Assembly: GCA_963691815.1 (NCBI GenBank)
Contig: OY829649.1
Span: 33,836,112-33,900,111 of the forward strand
DNA from: Echiichthys vipera
Taxonomy: Eukaryota; Chordata; Actinopteri; Perciformes; Trachinidae
DNA: 64,000 bases
Reading direction: 5' to 3'
In this document: one piece after another, positions 48,530 through 57,888 of the stretch
How the letters are laid out: each line of letters starts with the position of its first letter
Position numbering within the stretch: position 1 is the stretch's first letter
Notes under the pieces: generated by a model
The model's database searches: none
What the model was told of the DNA's origin: nothing
What the model saw: only the letters and a program-made list of their open reading frames with translations
Position numbers and translations under genes: made by a program

Positions 48530-49200
48530 ATAGCTTATATTTGACTATTTTATATTTTTAAACACTTGAAAGCTGCTAAACTGTGTCCCATTGTCCTAAA
48601 AACAATAACAATGGAGATTTCTGATTCTGATAAATGCACCTTGTACACACGCAGTGCAGCATTTATAGGCATCATCAGGAGCGTTGAGCCGGCCCTGTTC
48701 TGTGTCCATGCATCACTAACTCACAGGCTCCCATTGATCCGTGGCCATCTGCAGGCTCAGCAGCCTCCAAAGTGGACTTCATGGATTTCCTCTTTGCAGC
48801 CATCACGCTCTGCAGAGGGAGCGCTGCAGAGGAAGCCTCTCTCTCTCTCTCTCTCACCTTTATGCTGTAGGTGTGCAGTGACCTCTCCCTTCCTCCCGCT
48901 GACTGCCAACAGCTTCTGATACCTGGCCCTCTTCCTCTTGATGATCGCTGGCTTGGAACGCCTGTTTTGATGCTTCTGGAAGCAGGATCACACAGATGTG
49001 GATGTAATGATGCCAGGGAACTTGAGCTGCCTGCCCAGGTCCATAGGCTGCCAGTTTGTCCCTGTGGTGAATAGATGTGTGGACTCCCTGGACCCCGAAA
49101 CGTGGCAGCAGTTTGAGTCTCAAGCTTGATTAAAAACCTGATTTTCCACTGCTGAGTTTCTTTTGCAGTCACACACAGAAGCGTACAGCCCATACTTTAT
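48530..49200 (-). other. Region with unrecognised exon-like pieces
   Basis: Minus-strand segments include a basic stretch KPAIIKRKRARYQKLL (about 48870-48990) and MAAKRKSMKSTLEAAEPADG (around 48730-48800) followed by a donor-like GGAGCCT|gtgagtt. The gap between them is too short for a normal intron. No gene is recognised; it could be an old processed pseudogene. Confidence 0.2.
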
Positions 49201-49739
49201 TCATGACTTTCGTTACGGACTAGTTTGGTCTAAGGCAGGGTTCGACAACCTTAGGCACGCGTGTCCCCATTGACACCTGCGTCGACTCCGCCTCTGATTG
49301 GCTTGTAGGCTACTCGTTCCCTTCTTCACAGAATGCGGCGCAGTGGAAACACAATAGGTTGCCGAAGCCATGACTGGAGCTTTCTGCAGACGATGGCAGG
49401 CCGACTAGTTAGGAAACCCAAAGTCACCCCAGCCCTCGTGGACGAAAGAGTGGGGTTTTGTGTTTCAATGGGACCACGCTGTATGTGCTTTATGTTTTGA
49501 TAAAATGTTCTTTGCAGAACATCAGGTGTTGACGCCATTTTGAGACTAAACATGAGAGCACCTTCAAAATCATAAAGGTGTGATGTAAGTTATATATGTA
49601 ATATATGTAATTGCTTTTTATAATTTAAGTGTCCCCTACTTTTTTTGAGCAGTGGATTGTTCAGGGGGACATTTTCCCATTATTCTCATCATGTATGTAC
49701 ACTTTTTCATTATCATGATCCCTGGCCATCGTTGAAGGT

Positions 49740-50600
49740 GTGCAGGCATATACACTGGCTGGTTTGGTGCCTTCTCACTTATGTTCGTATCTTCAAAGAA
49801 CCAGAAGCCACTATGCCGCGCGTTCCTGTGATCTCCATAATTGGTCTGTGCCTCGTGTCCGCACTGAACTCAGGAAAAGAACGTTTAGTTTTGCTGCTCC
49901 CACCGCACGGAGCTGTCTCCAATGTGACTTGAAAAGGGTGAATCTCATTTCGCTTGAAGCTTAATGCTAAAAGAAAGAAAAATGCACCAGACAACTGGAC
50001 AGTGCATGTGTTTCTGATTTGTGCTCCATGGTCAAGATTCTGCCTTTTATCTGTAAATCATTTTTCATTCATTCATTCATCTTCAACCATCTTCCCCTGT
50101 CGGGGTCGCGGGGGGCTGGAGCCGATCCCAGCTGACATTGGGCGTGAGGCGGGGTCCACCCTGGACAGGACGCCAGTCTATCACAGGACACATAGAGACG
50201 AACAGAGACAGACAACCATTCACACCTACGGGTGATTTAGAGTCATCAATGAACCCAACACCTGCACGTCTTTGGACTGTGGGAGGAAACCGGAGAACCC
50301 GGAGAAAACCCATGCAGACACGGGGACAACATGCAAACTCCACACAGAAGGGCCCCAGGCCGGGATTTGAGGCGGGATTTGAGGCTGTGAGGCGACAGTG
50401 CTAACCACTACACCACCGTGTAGCCCTGTAAATCCTTTTGCACATTGTAAATCGTTGTTCTCTTTTAACTTAGTGATTGTAAACTATCACTCTATCATGT
50501 AATGCTGCTGTGACGTGTGCTGCTGCTGCCTTCTTGGTCAGATCCTGATCTCAGTGGGTTTTTTCTGGTTAAATAACTGTTAAATAAAAATGTGACTGAC
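49740..50600 (+). mobile_element. LINE 3' end interrupted by SINE-A copy 7
   Basis: The C-terminal polyprotein remnant reads RSHYAARSCDLHNWSVPRVR then ELRKRTFSFAAP, typical of a fish LINE ORF2 end. The 3' end after the SINE reads 'gatcctgatctcagtgggtt' and 'ctggttaaataactgttaaa', a familiar LINE tail with (TTAAATAA) end. The SINE splits the two at 50060-50425. Confidence 0.7.
50051..50434 (-). mobile_element. SINE-A copy 7, full length, 9-bp target duplication
   Basis: Flanked by CTGTAAATC at 50051-50059 and 50426-50434. The minus-strand head 'cacggtggtgtagtggttag' is intact and the tail is (GATGAATGA)n. The B-box region carries a small duplication of 'gggatttgagg'. Confidence 0.87.
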
Positions 50601-50666
50601 GTGGCTGAAGGTTTACCGTGCAGTCTGTGTCATTTATTAATTTGTCAGCCGACAGGGAAATGCATC

Positions 50667-51050
50667 CATCTCAAAACATCCATCCATCCATCTTCAACCG
50701 CTTGTCCCTGTCGGGGTCGCGGGGGGGCTGGAGCCGATCCCAGCTGACATCGGGCGTGAGGCGGGGTCCAACCTGGACAGGACGCCAGTCTATCACAGGA
50801 CACATAGAGACGAACAGAGACAGACAACCATTCACACCTACGGGTGATTTAGAGTCATCAATGAACCGAACACCTGCACGTCTTTGGACTGTGGGAGGAA
50901 ACCGGAGAACCCGGAGAAAACCCACGCAGACACGGGGACAACATGCAAACTCCACACAGAAGGGCCCCAGCCATGATGCAAACCTGAACCTTTTCGCTGT
51001 GAGGTGACAGTGGTAACCACTACACCACCGTGTCGCCCATCACAAAACAT
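50667..51050 (-). mobile_element. SINE-A copy 8, full length, 13-bp target duplication
   Basis: Flanked by CATCTCAAAACAT (50667-50679) and CATCACAAAACAT (51038-51050), one mismatch. It has a complete head and body with an (ATGG)n tail, on plus 'catccatccatcca'. Confidence 0.87.
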
Positions 51051-51579
51051 ATAAGAGCAAATCATTTCAGCAGAATGATGAATTGTCACAACAACCAGTT
51101 CAGCCTTAGTTTGAGCATTACGCCTGTGTGTTGATTCGTTACGTAGTTACAGTAAGTGCCATAAAAAGCAGCAAGTTGATCACAAAGATGATTTTACTAG
51201 AGGAAATAAACCCCGCTGTGCTTTGCAGAATAATTTGAAATACTGAAAGAAAAGGTTTTTCTACATTCACTATATTCTTGTGTCCTGGTTTTCCTGTTTC
51301 CATGAACTGTAGTTGACCTGCAACAAGAACCTCGACTAGACAAATTCAGAAATTCATTATGGCACATCTTTTGTACCGCATCCTCTATTCACCAAAGAAC
51401 CAATAAAGAATTTCATCAAAGCTAAAAAAAGGCCGCCCAGGAAGTTTCTACTGCCTCAGATTTTTCAATGTCGTTATTTTAGTACAAGGTTCACACCTTT
51501 TCAAACTCACAGATGACGAATGTTTTAAGTAAAAATGAAATAATCCATCAAAGAAAAAAGAGTTTTATGTCATTATAAG
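51051..51579. other. Intergenic stretch, nothing recognised
   Basis: Short AT-rich sequence between SINE-A copy 8 and SINE-B copy 5. No frame or repeat was recognised. Confidence 0.45.
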
Positions 51580-51980
51580 GGAACCGAAGGGTTGCTGGTT
51601 TGAGTCCCCTGTTTGGACCATGAATGGAGCATGGACTGGTGGCTGGAGAGGTGCCAGTTCATCTCCTGGGCACTGCCGAGGAGGCGCTGGTCACTGGCAG
51701 CCCCCTCGCTCTGACATCTCTCCACTAGTTGCATGTATATAGGTCCTGTCTGTGCATGTGTGTGTATTTCGGGCCTGTGTGTGTGTAACATGAAAAAATA
51801 GAGTGAAAATTGAATTTCCCCATTGCGGGACAAATAAAGGAGTTCTTCTTCTTCTTCTTCTTCTTCTTCTTCTTCTTCTTCTTCTTCTTCTTCTTCTTCT
51901 TCTTCTTCTTCTTCTTCTTCTTCTTCTTCTTCTTCTTCTTCTTCTTCTTCTTCTTCTTCTTCTTCTTCTTCTTCTTCTTC

Positions 51981-52011
<31 letters not shown>
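51580..52011 (+). mobile_element. SINE-B copy 5 with expanded (CTT)n tail
   Basis: It starts within the tRNA-like head ('gggttgctggtttgagtccc', B box), keeps the body and 'ttgcgggacaaataaaggag', and ends in about 168 bp of (TTC)n (51843-52010), interrupted once by TAC near 51980. The poly-Glu, poly-Arg, poly-Leu and poly-Phe frames here are artefacts. Confidence 0.85.
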
Positions 52012-52626
52012 ATATGAGATCTGTGTAAACTGTTTTGAATAAAAGGCAGTGGGAAAGATCTCAAAATGTTTAAACAAATTAGCAAAATAAAAACTTTGCC
52101 CGCGTTCACAAAGTAATGATGAAGATTAAGTTGATTCCAGTTTCATTAAGAGTTTTTTAGCAATCAAGAAAAACTGACGGCGAAAACAACAGAGTCAATA
52201 TAGACCGAGCATTCACTCCATGGACGGAGAGAAAGGAGTCTAACAGCATTCAAACGCACGGCCAAATGTAATGCTTCTCCTTGATCGCTAACATCACGTT
52301 AATCTTTACTGAGCTGTAACGGCTGTGAAGCTCATCTCTGGAGCCATGATCCTCCTTCACCCTGGGCCTTTCCAAGCCAACCAAGAGCCCAAATCTGCAA
52401 CTGGTGAATTCAAGAACCTGTGTCTTGTCTGGTTTTGGTGTGAGCTTTGTATGAGTCTGCACATAAAGCCATTAGCATGACAACCTATGACAACAAAGAT
52501 GACACTGTCTCTTTTGTCCCTTGTGCTGCTCCTGTACAGTACAATCCTGCTTTGCTGGGACGCCTGGAGTTAGTGTTGTGACCTCAGACTCACAACAGTC
52601 GACGAGAAAGTACCAGCAGCTATGCA
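52012..52626. other. Intergenic stretch
   Basis: A minus-strand frame (52250-52462) reads VLEFTSCRFGLLVGLERPRV... to a stop, with an acceptor-like ccagttgcag inside. It could be a last exon belonging with the candidate exon at 52627-52872, but the frames could not be joined with confidence. Confidence 0.2.
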
Positions 52627-52872
52627 GGGTACTTACCATCAATCACAATCAATGACATCTCTTGGAAGGTAATGAGATAATGGCTTTTCTTGAACTTTGG
52701 AAAATACAATCGAGAGACCAGCGTCTTTCCTGATAGTCTGGAAAAGAAGTTGCTGTACTTGATGAAAGGAGCAAACTTGACTCCACCGACTCCAGCAACA
52801 AAGGGCACGTGCTGATTGGGCTCGATTATATCATCGGAAGTAAACAGCTTCATAATCATCCTCAATTGCATC
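52627..52872 (-). CDS. Candidate coding exon, gene not recognised
   Basis: On the minus strand, acceptor-like 'aggtcagtcgcag' is followed by an open frame of 82 codons without stops: VMQLRMIMKLFTSDDIIEPN, then HVPFVAGVGGVKFAPFIKY, a basic stretch LYFPKFKKSHYLITFQ and SLIVID. It ends GAT G|gtaagt, a consensus donor. Composition is protein-like and the only open frame is the one between the two sites. No domain is recognised. It might be an exon of an unknown minus-strand gene or of an old transposon. Confidence 0.35.
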
Positions 52873-53736
52873 ACCTGCGACTGACCTTTTCTGTTAGCTG
52901 TGATTGGCTCCCCTTAAATGACAAAGAGTGATTGGCATATTTGAATAACAAGAAGCTATGAAGCACTTTTCATAGTACAAGCAAGTCGCATGCGTGTTTT
53001 GAATCAATACATCACATTTCAATCAATCGAAACAATAACAAAGACAAAACTGGCTGTACGTAGTCACCGGGACGTAACCCATTGGTGTGGGCTCTACTAG
53101 CAAAGTTTGGCATTTTGCCGCTGCCATCTTTGTTATCGGAGACAGAGGCAGAGCGGGGGAGGAGCACTAAGTTGATGTTGTTTCAGTGGTGCTTCGCTAA
53201 GCTAAAGGCTCTTCAACCAGCTTACAGTATAATGCAAATTCTGTCACACTGCATTTCCTCAACATCTGTCCCTCTCTATCATGCATAAATGATACCAGAC
53301 GACATATATTTTTAATTCCTTTGTTTCAGACCCAGTGGATCCATTTCACATTAAAAACAACACAGTTACAATAAATACGAAACCTTCCACCATGTTCAAC
53401 GTCTTACATACAGACATGTTTGCCAGTGACTCCGCAGTTTGGAGAAAAAGCGAGTTATATTAGCCAGAACAGCAGTTAAGTGATTTTCTGTCTCAGATGC
53501 TTTACACATAAATCCATACATCAAGTTGCGTAAAGCAGCAGGGCAGGTGGGTACCCAGATACTGACAACTGTATGTGATATATGTTAGACCAGCATGTGT
53601 CTAACATGGATGTTAGAGATGGTTAACCATGCACTGAAGTGACTATCTTTGTGCAGCATGGGTTCAAACCCAGCCTTGGCCTTTTCATGCACGTCAGCCA
53701 TTTAAAAACTCAGGAGACAAACAGAAACTATGAATG

Positions 53737-54032
53737 TCTGTACAACGTGCCATTGCCATCCGTCCGTAGTTACAGATACTTCAGTGTCGACCAGGAACAG
53801 CAGATATACAACCACACATCAGACTGATATTGCCATCCACAGAGACATGATGCCACAAGCAGGGCTCAATTGCAACAGCATAGGTCTAATAGGCTGGGGG
53901 AGAGAGGACGCAGCGGAGGGCTCAGATATGTGTGAACACTCAGGGTGAACACAGGTGTGGCTGGGTGCTGCAGTGTTTTTACGCACAGCCAAAAGTGTTA
54001 AACGGACGGATTGCAATGGCACGTTGTACAGA
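53737..54032. mobile_element. Inverted-repeat-bounded unit containing a copy of the tacr1 leader
   Basis: The 31-bp ends pair as inverted repeats with one mismatch (left 53737-53767, starting tctgtacaacgtgccattgc; right 54002-54032). Between them, 53891-54003 is about 90% identical by eye to 55007-55130, the tacr1 5' leader, lacking 12-13 bp of it. No clear target duplication was found. The right arm is also part of a minus-strand open segment (54035-54235). It may be a small transposon that picked up host sequence. Confidence 0.55.
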
Positions 54033-54034
54033 TA

Positions 54035-54235
54035 GGTCCAAATATATCATGTAACAACATTTGAATACATCGTTCAACTTTTCCCTCTCCAGTCTGGATT
54101 CTTGTAGCACCATCAAGAGTCCAGTGGCGAGCCTATAAGTAGCCCTCTTAATGAGCTCATTCATCCCCTCCTGTTGCTCCTGGGTAGACTCCTGCAAATG
54201 CACATTTAAAAAATGAAGCCAACGAGCCTCTGACA
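54035..54235 (-). other. Unrecognised open segment with acceptor-like site
   Basis: Minus strand: 'aatgtgcatttgcag' then ESTQEQQEGMNELIKRATYRL... reading through the right inverted-repeat arm (DLSVQRAIAIRPF) into the copied tacr1 leader before a stop. No domain is recognised. It could be a transposase fragment or a real exon truncated by the inverted-repeat unit. Confidence 0.25.
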
Positions 54236-54884
54236 AACAAAACAATATAAAACTTTGTATTGCAAACAATAAGAGAGTGCTGTTTCCTGGACTGGCCCGG
54301 CTTATTTGTGTTCTGGTATCAATGAAAATATCTATATTATACTATTAAAGCATGTTAAAATAAAATATTATTCTATGTTTTATCCAGTGAGTCAAGTTAT
54401 TATAACTGAATTATTGCATTACGAGGTACCAGAGTTTTATAATAACAGACTTTTATTGTGAAATGCTTAAAGAAGCCTTCTGAAACATGCCCCATTACTG
54501 CAGTTTGGTCTTTATCATCAGTATCCTATAAAGCAGGTGGTCTCCAAGTCCACAGTCCAGACTGCAAGTCCACAAGAGGGGGCAGTGCATGAGTGGGAAG
54601 ACAGGGACATTCAAAAACTGATTTATTAAATTGCATTTTGAGATTAAATCTATTCAAGAGGAATGCCATCAATGAAGCCACTGCTGCCACTACACAACTC
54701 CAACCATTAATATTGTTACAACTTGTACATAATTATGATTATTAGTATTATCTGCCTGAAATCGTTCATTCAGACTCCTGCCTGTGCGCTGTTTGTTGTT
54801 ACCTACAAAGGCTTTATGAGGGAATTTAATCAGATAAGAGGTGTTTAAGCACGATAATCCCGCTGGCTCCCCTGCGCGGTCTGA

Positions 54885-55000
54885 GTCGGATGGCATAAAT
54901 AACCATAATTATAATTACAGAGACTGCCTATTGGACGGGAGCGCACGCAGAGGCTCGCTACATAAGCGGGCGTGCAGCCGCTCGGTGTGAGCAGAGAGGC
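54885..55000 (+). promoter_or_regulatory. Probable tacr1 core promoter
   Basis: About 400-470 bp before the start codon lie 'gcataaataac' (about 54891) and 'gctacataagcggg' (about 54957), both TATA-like, and an inverted CCAAT box 'ctattgg' (about 54929). GC content and CpG number rise from here to the start codon. The transcription start is inferred near 54990; no direct mark shows it. Confidence 0.4.
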
Positions 55001-55006
55001 GCGGAG

Positions 55007-55130
55007 AGGCTGGGGGAGAGAGGACGCAGCGGAGAGCTCAGATATGTGCGAACACTGAGGGGGAACACAGGCTCGTCTGGGTGCTGCAGTGCGCCTTTTC
55101 GCGTTTTTACGCACAGCCAAAAGTGGTAAA
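55007..55130 (+). repeat. tacr1 leader segment duplicated at 53891-54003
   Basis: Shares 'aggctgggggagagaggacg', 'ctcagatatgtg', 'ctgggtgctgcagtg' and 'tttttacgcacagccaaaag' in order with the upstream copy. It carries 'cgccttttcgcg' that the other copy lacks. Confidence 0.85.
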
Positions 55131-55361
55131 GAGTGAGCCAATAGACCAGTAGCCTGATTTATGGGTATTGTAAAGTGACTTCTAGTGAATTCCTGCATTG
55201 CTTATTTCCAACACAGCGGAGTCTTTAAGTGAGCATTCTGCTTTCCTGAAACTTTCTCTTGTTCACCGGGATTTTGGCACCGGCATCTTCAACTTTGCTG
55301 TGCGCTGCGTTAGGTTTATATCCTGTGGCTTTAGTGTGACCCCCGGGACTCAAACAGCAAC

Positions 55362-55765
55362 ATGGATCCTTTATTCAATATCACAGATGCGGCAAACTGG
55401 ACCTCTGGCTCCAACGACACCAATAACGGGACCATGTACTGGAACCAGTTCGTGCAGCCGGTGTGGAGGATCGTGCTCTGGGCCATCGCGTACAGCTGCA
55501 TCGTTATCGTGTCCGTGGTAGGCAACATTACAGTGATCTGGATTATTATGGCGCACAAGCGCATGAGGACCGTCACCAATTACTTTCTGCTGAACCTGGC
55601 GTTCGCCGAAGCCTCCATGTCCGCCTTCAACACGGTCATTAACTTCACCTACGCCGTGCACAACGAGTGGTACTTCGGATTGGTCTACTGCCGCTTCCAC
55701 AACTTCTTCCCCATCGCGGCCGTCTTCGCCAGCATCTACTCGATGACTGCAATCGCGCTGGACAG
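55362..55765 (+). CDS. tacr1: tacr1 exon 1 (tachykinin NK1-type receptor)
   Basis: This is a class A GPCR for substance P-like peptides, coupled mainly to Gq in the family. The start is ATG 55362 (context aacATGG). The exon has 134 codons plus AG and a GACAG|gtaagc donor, splitting the Arg of the DRY motif as in tachykinin receptors. The N-terminus has four NxT sequons (N6, N12, N18, N22). TM1 holds GN (N55, position 1.50), then 'AHKRMRTVTNYFLLNLAFAE' with Glu83 at 2.50. Glu there is characteristic of NK1 receptors; NK2 and NK3 have Asp. 'FNTVINFTYAVHNEWYFGL' and Cys110 (disulfide) precede TM3 (NFFPIAAVFASIYSMTAIAL-D). Exons 2-5 are outside the window. Teleosts can have two tacr1 copies; which one this is cannot be told. 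Confidence 0.92.
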
Positions 55766-55770
55766 GTAAG

Positions 55771-55828
55771 CTGCGGGGGTTCACTCTGCGGGGGTTCACT
55801 CTGCGGGGGTTCACTCTGCGGGGTTCAC
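55771..55828 (+). repeat. 15-bp tandem repeat just after the tacr1 exon 1 donor
   Basis: 'Ctgcgggggttcact' is repeated three times and then partly, starting 6 bp inside intron 1. Confidence 0.93.
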
Positions 55829-56205
55829 AAATGTCTTTCTCACAATTAAACCGTTATCAATTAAGGATTGATGAAACATCTTCACCATCAACGGCAGCAA
55901 AATAGCTGAAGGGTGCGCTCAGATGTTGTGTGGTTGAATAAAAATCAAAGTGATGATCATTTTACAGAGACACACAGACACAGTTGAATTCTCTTTCGGT
56001 CACTCTTAAGGTCATAGAGCAATATTTGAGGAAAAAATGATAATATTGATAAGAAATATTGAGGATTTTGGTCTGTCCTTAATTTGCTACAGGTGGTAGA
56101 AAACAGGTTGTCTTACTTTGATGCTCCGGTTAAAGGATATTGAGGTTGAGTGCTCTTTGAATAAAACGTATATAGTTTGGAAATATGCAGCTCAGTGCAA
56201 CAGTG
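55829..56205. other. tacr1 intron 1, start
   Basis: AT-rich sequence with no recognised feature. Everything from 55766 to the window end is most simply tacr1 intron 1, since no exon 2 motif follows. Confidence 0.55.
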
Positions 56206-56812
56206 AATCCATCATCCATCCATGGGGGACAGGACGCCAGTCTATGGCACAGGTACAGACAGGTACAGACAGGGACAGACATGTACAGACAGGGACAGAC
56301 AGGGACAGACAGGAGTGACAGGTTCAGACAGGGACAGACAGGTACAGGCAGGGACAGACAGGGACAGACAGGTAAAGACAGGGACAGACATGGACAGACA
56401 GGGACAGACATGTACAGACAGGTACAGACAGGTACAGATGGGGACAGACAGGAGAGACAGGGACAGACATGTACAGACAGGTACAGACAGGGACAGACAG
56501 GTACAGGCAGGGACAGACAGGGACAGACAGGTACAGGCAGGGACAGACAGGGACAGACAGGTACAGGCAGGGACAGACAGGTACAGACAGGTACAGACAG
56601 GGACAGACAGGGACAGGCAGGGACAGGCAGGTACAGACAGGGACAGACAGGGACAGACAGGGACAGACAGGTACAGACAGGGACAGACAGGTACAGGCAG
56701 GTACAGACAGGTACAGACAGGGACAGACAACCATTCACACTCACATTCACACTTAAGAGCAATTTAGAGTCTTCACTGAACCTAAACACATCTGTTGTTA
56801 GGTTCCAACAGT
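56206..56812 (-). repeat. 10-bp minisatellite inside a SINE-A copy (copy 9)
   Basis: The flanks are SINE-A minus-strand sequence: 'catccatccatgg' and 'ggacaggacgccagtctat' on the left, and 'gacaaccattcac', 'atttagagtc' and 'tgaacctaaacac' on the right. Between 56250 and 56727 is a 10-bp unit (ggGACAGACA, ggTACAGACA, ggTACAGGCA), about 47 copies. In ordinary copies this place reads 'cgaacagagacagacaacca', so the unit grew from 'gacagaca'. Confidence 0.88.
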
Positions 56813-57190
56813 AAATCCATCATCCATCCATGGGTGACAAGACGACAGTCCATGGCACAGGGACAGACAGGGACAGACAGGGACAGACAGGGACAGACAG
56901 GAGAGACAGGTACAGACAGGGACAGGCAGGGACAGACAGGTACAGACAGGGACAGACAGGGACAGACATGTACAGACAGGGACAGACAGGTACAGACAGG
57001 TACAGACAGGGACAGACAGGGACAGACAGGAGAGACAGGTACAGACAGGGACAGGCAGGTACAGACAGGGACAGACAGGTACAGACAGGGACAGACAGGG
57101 ACAGACAGGGACAGACAACCATTCACACTCACATTAAGGGCAATTCAGAGTCATCACTGAACCTAAACACACCTGTTGTTAGGTTACAAC
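56813..57190 (-). repeat. Second SINE-A-borne 10-bp minisatellite (copy 10), tandem duplicate
   Basis: It begins with the same 'aatccatcatccatccatg' and ends with the same 'ctgttgttaggtt.caacag' as copy 9, showing the whole unit was duplicated. The array (56862-57118) has about 25 ten-bp units. Long Asp/Arg/Gln or Pro/Cys/Leu frames over both arrays are artefacts. Confidence 0.88.
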
Positions 57191-57888
57191 AGTAAACCTC
57201 ACATTCAAAGGCAGTCATGCAAAATACACATCTCAGGTTTAACATTTGTCCCCCGACACTTACACAAGTCATCACACTAGTACCTGGAAACAAGACCCCA
57301 TTACAAGAAGAGGAAGGGCGCTTTAATGCATGGATTGCGTTACCTTACAGTGTACTTTATGTTTGTCACAGAAATGATGAGAAATGCTGCAATATGCCCC
57401 AATAGCTGTTTGTGTTAGCCATTTTTGCAAAGGTTCTCCCACTATATCCTCTCTTACAACCCACCTGATGTGTCTTCTTGCATGTTGGATCCGTCCCTCT
57501 TAATCTCCTGTAGATATGCCCCTCATATCCAGAATCCATAGTGTCCAGGAGCGTATGATCCTGAGGCTGGTGGTCAAAAGCTCTCCACCGTGGTGAGGGA
57601 AATAATTCCTCCGTAGGGCTGAGGAATGGATATTAAAAAGGACTGGACTTTGCCTGGAATAGTATAAACAGCTCATTGTCCCAAACAATCCCTGCATGTT
57701 CTGGATTCGGCCTAATTGAACTGCTTTCCTCACCGGCCACAAGTCTTTCCTAGAGGTCATCGGTAAATGGAAAGAGACGCTCAGTGGTGCTTGTCCCAAC
57801 AGGAATTCATGCAATTTTTAGATGTTGATGCAGCAGAATGCACCAAATTGCATGTTTAATATACACTTCCTTTGTGTTATGTTAGGGT
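57191..57888. other. tacr1 intron 1 sequence, nothing certain
   Basis: A 104-codon minus-strand frame (57500-57814; MHEFLLGQAPLSVSFHLPM...) has no recognised motif. It may be part of a decayed retroelement. Confidence 0.35.

Noticed and set aside
51573..52109. Poly-Glu, poly-Arg, poly-Leu and poly-Phe frames
   Set aside because: Frames of a (CTT)n SINE tail read in different registers; not a protein.
55371..55849. ORFs overlapping tacr1 exon 1 (147 and 60 codons)
   Set aside because: Shadow frames of the receptor exon and the adjacent 15-bp repeat.
56130..57195. Long Asp/Arg/Gln/Thr and Pro/Cys/Leu/Val repeat proteins
   Set aside because: Both strands and several frames stay open because the 10-bp unit lacks stops; the flanks are SINE sequence.
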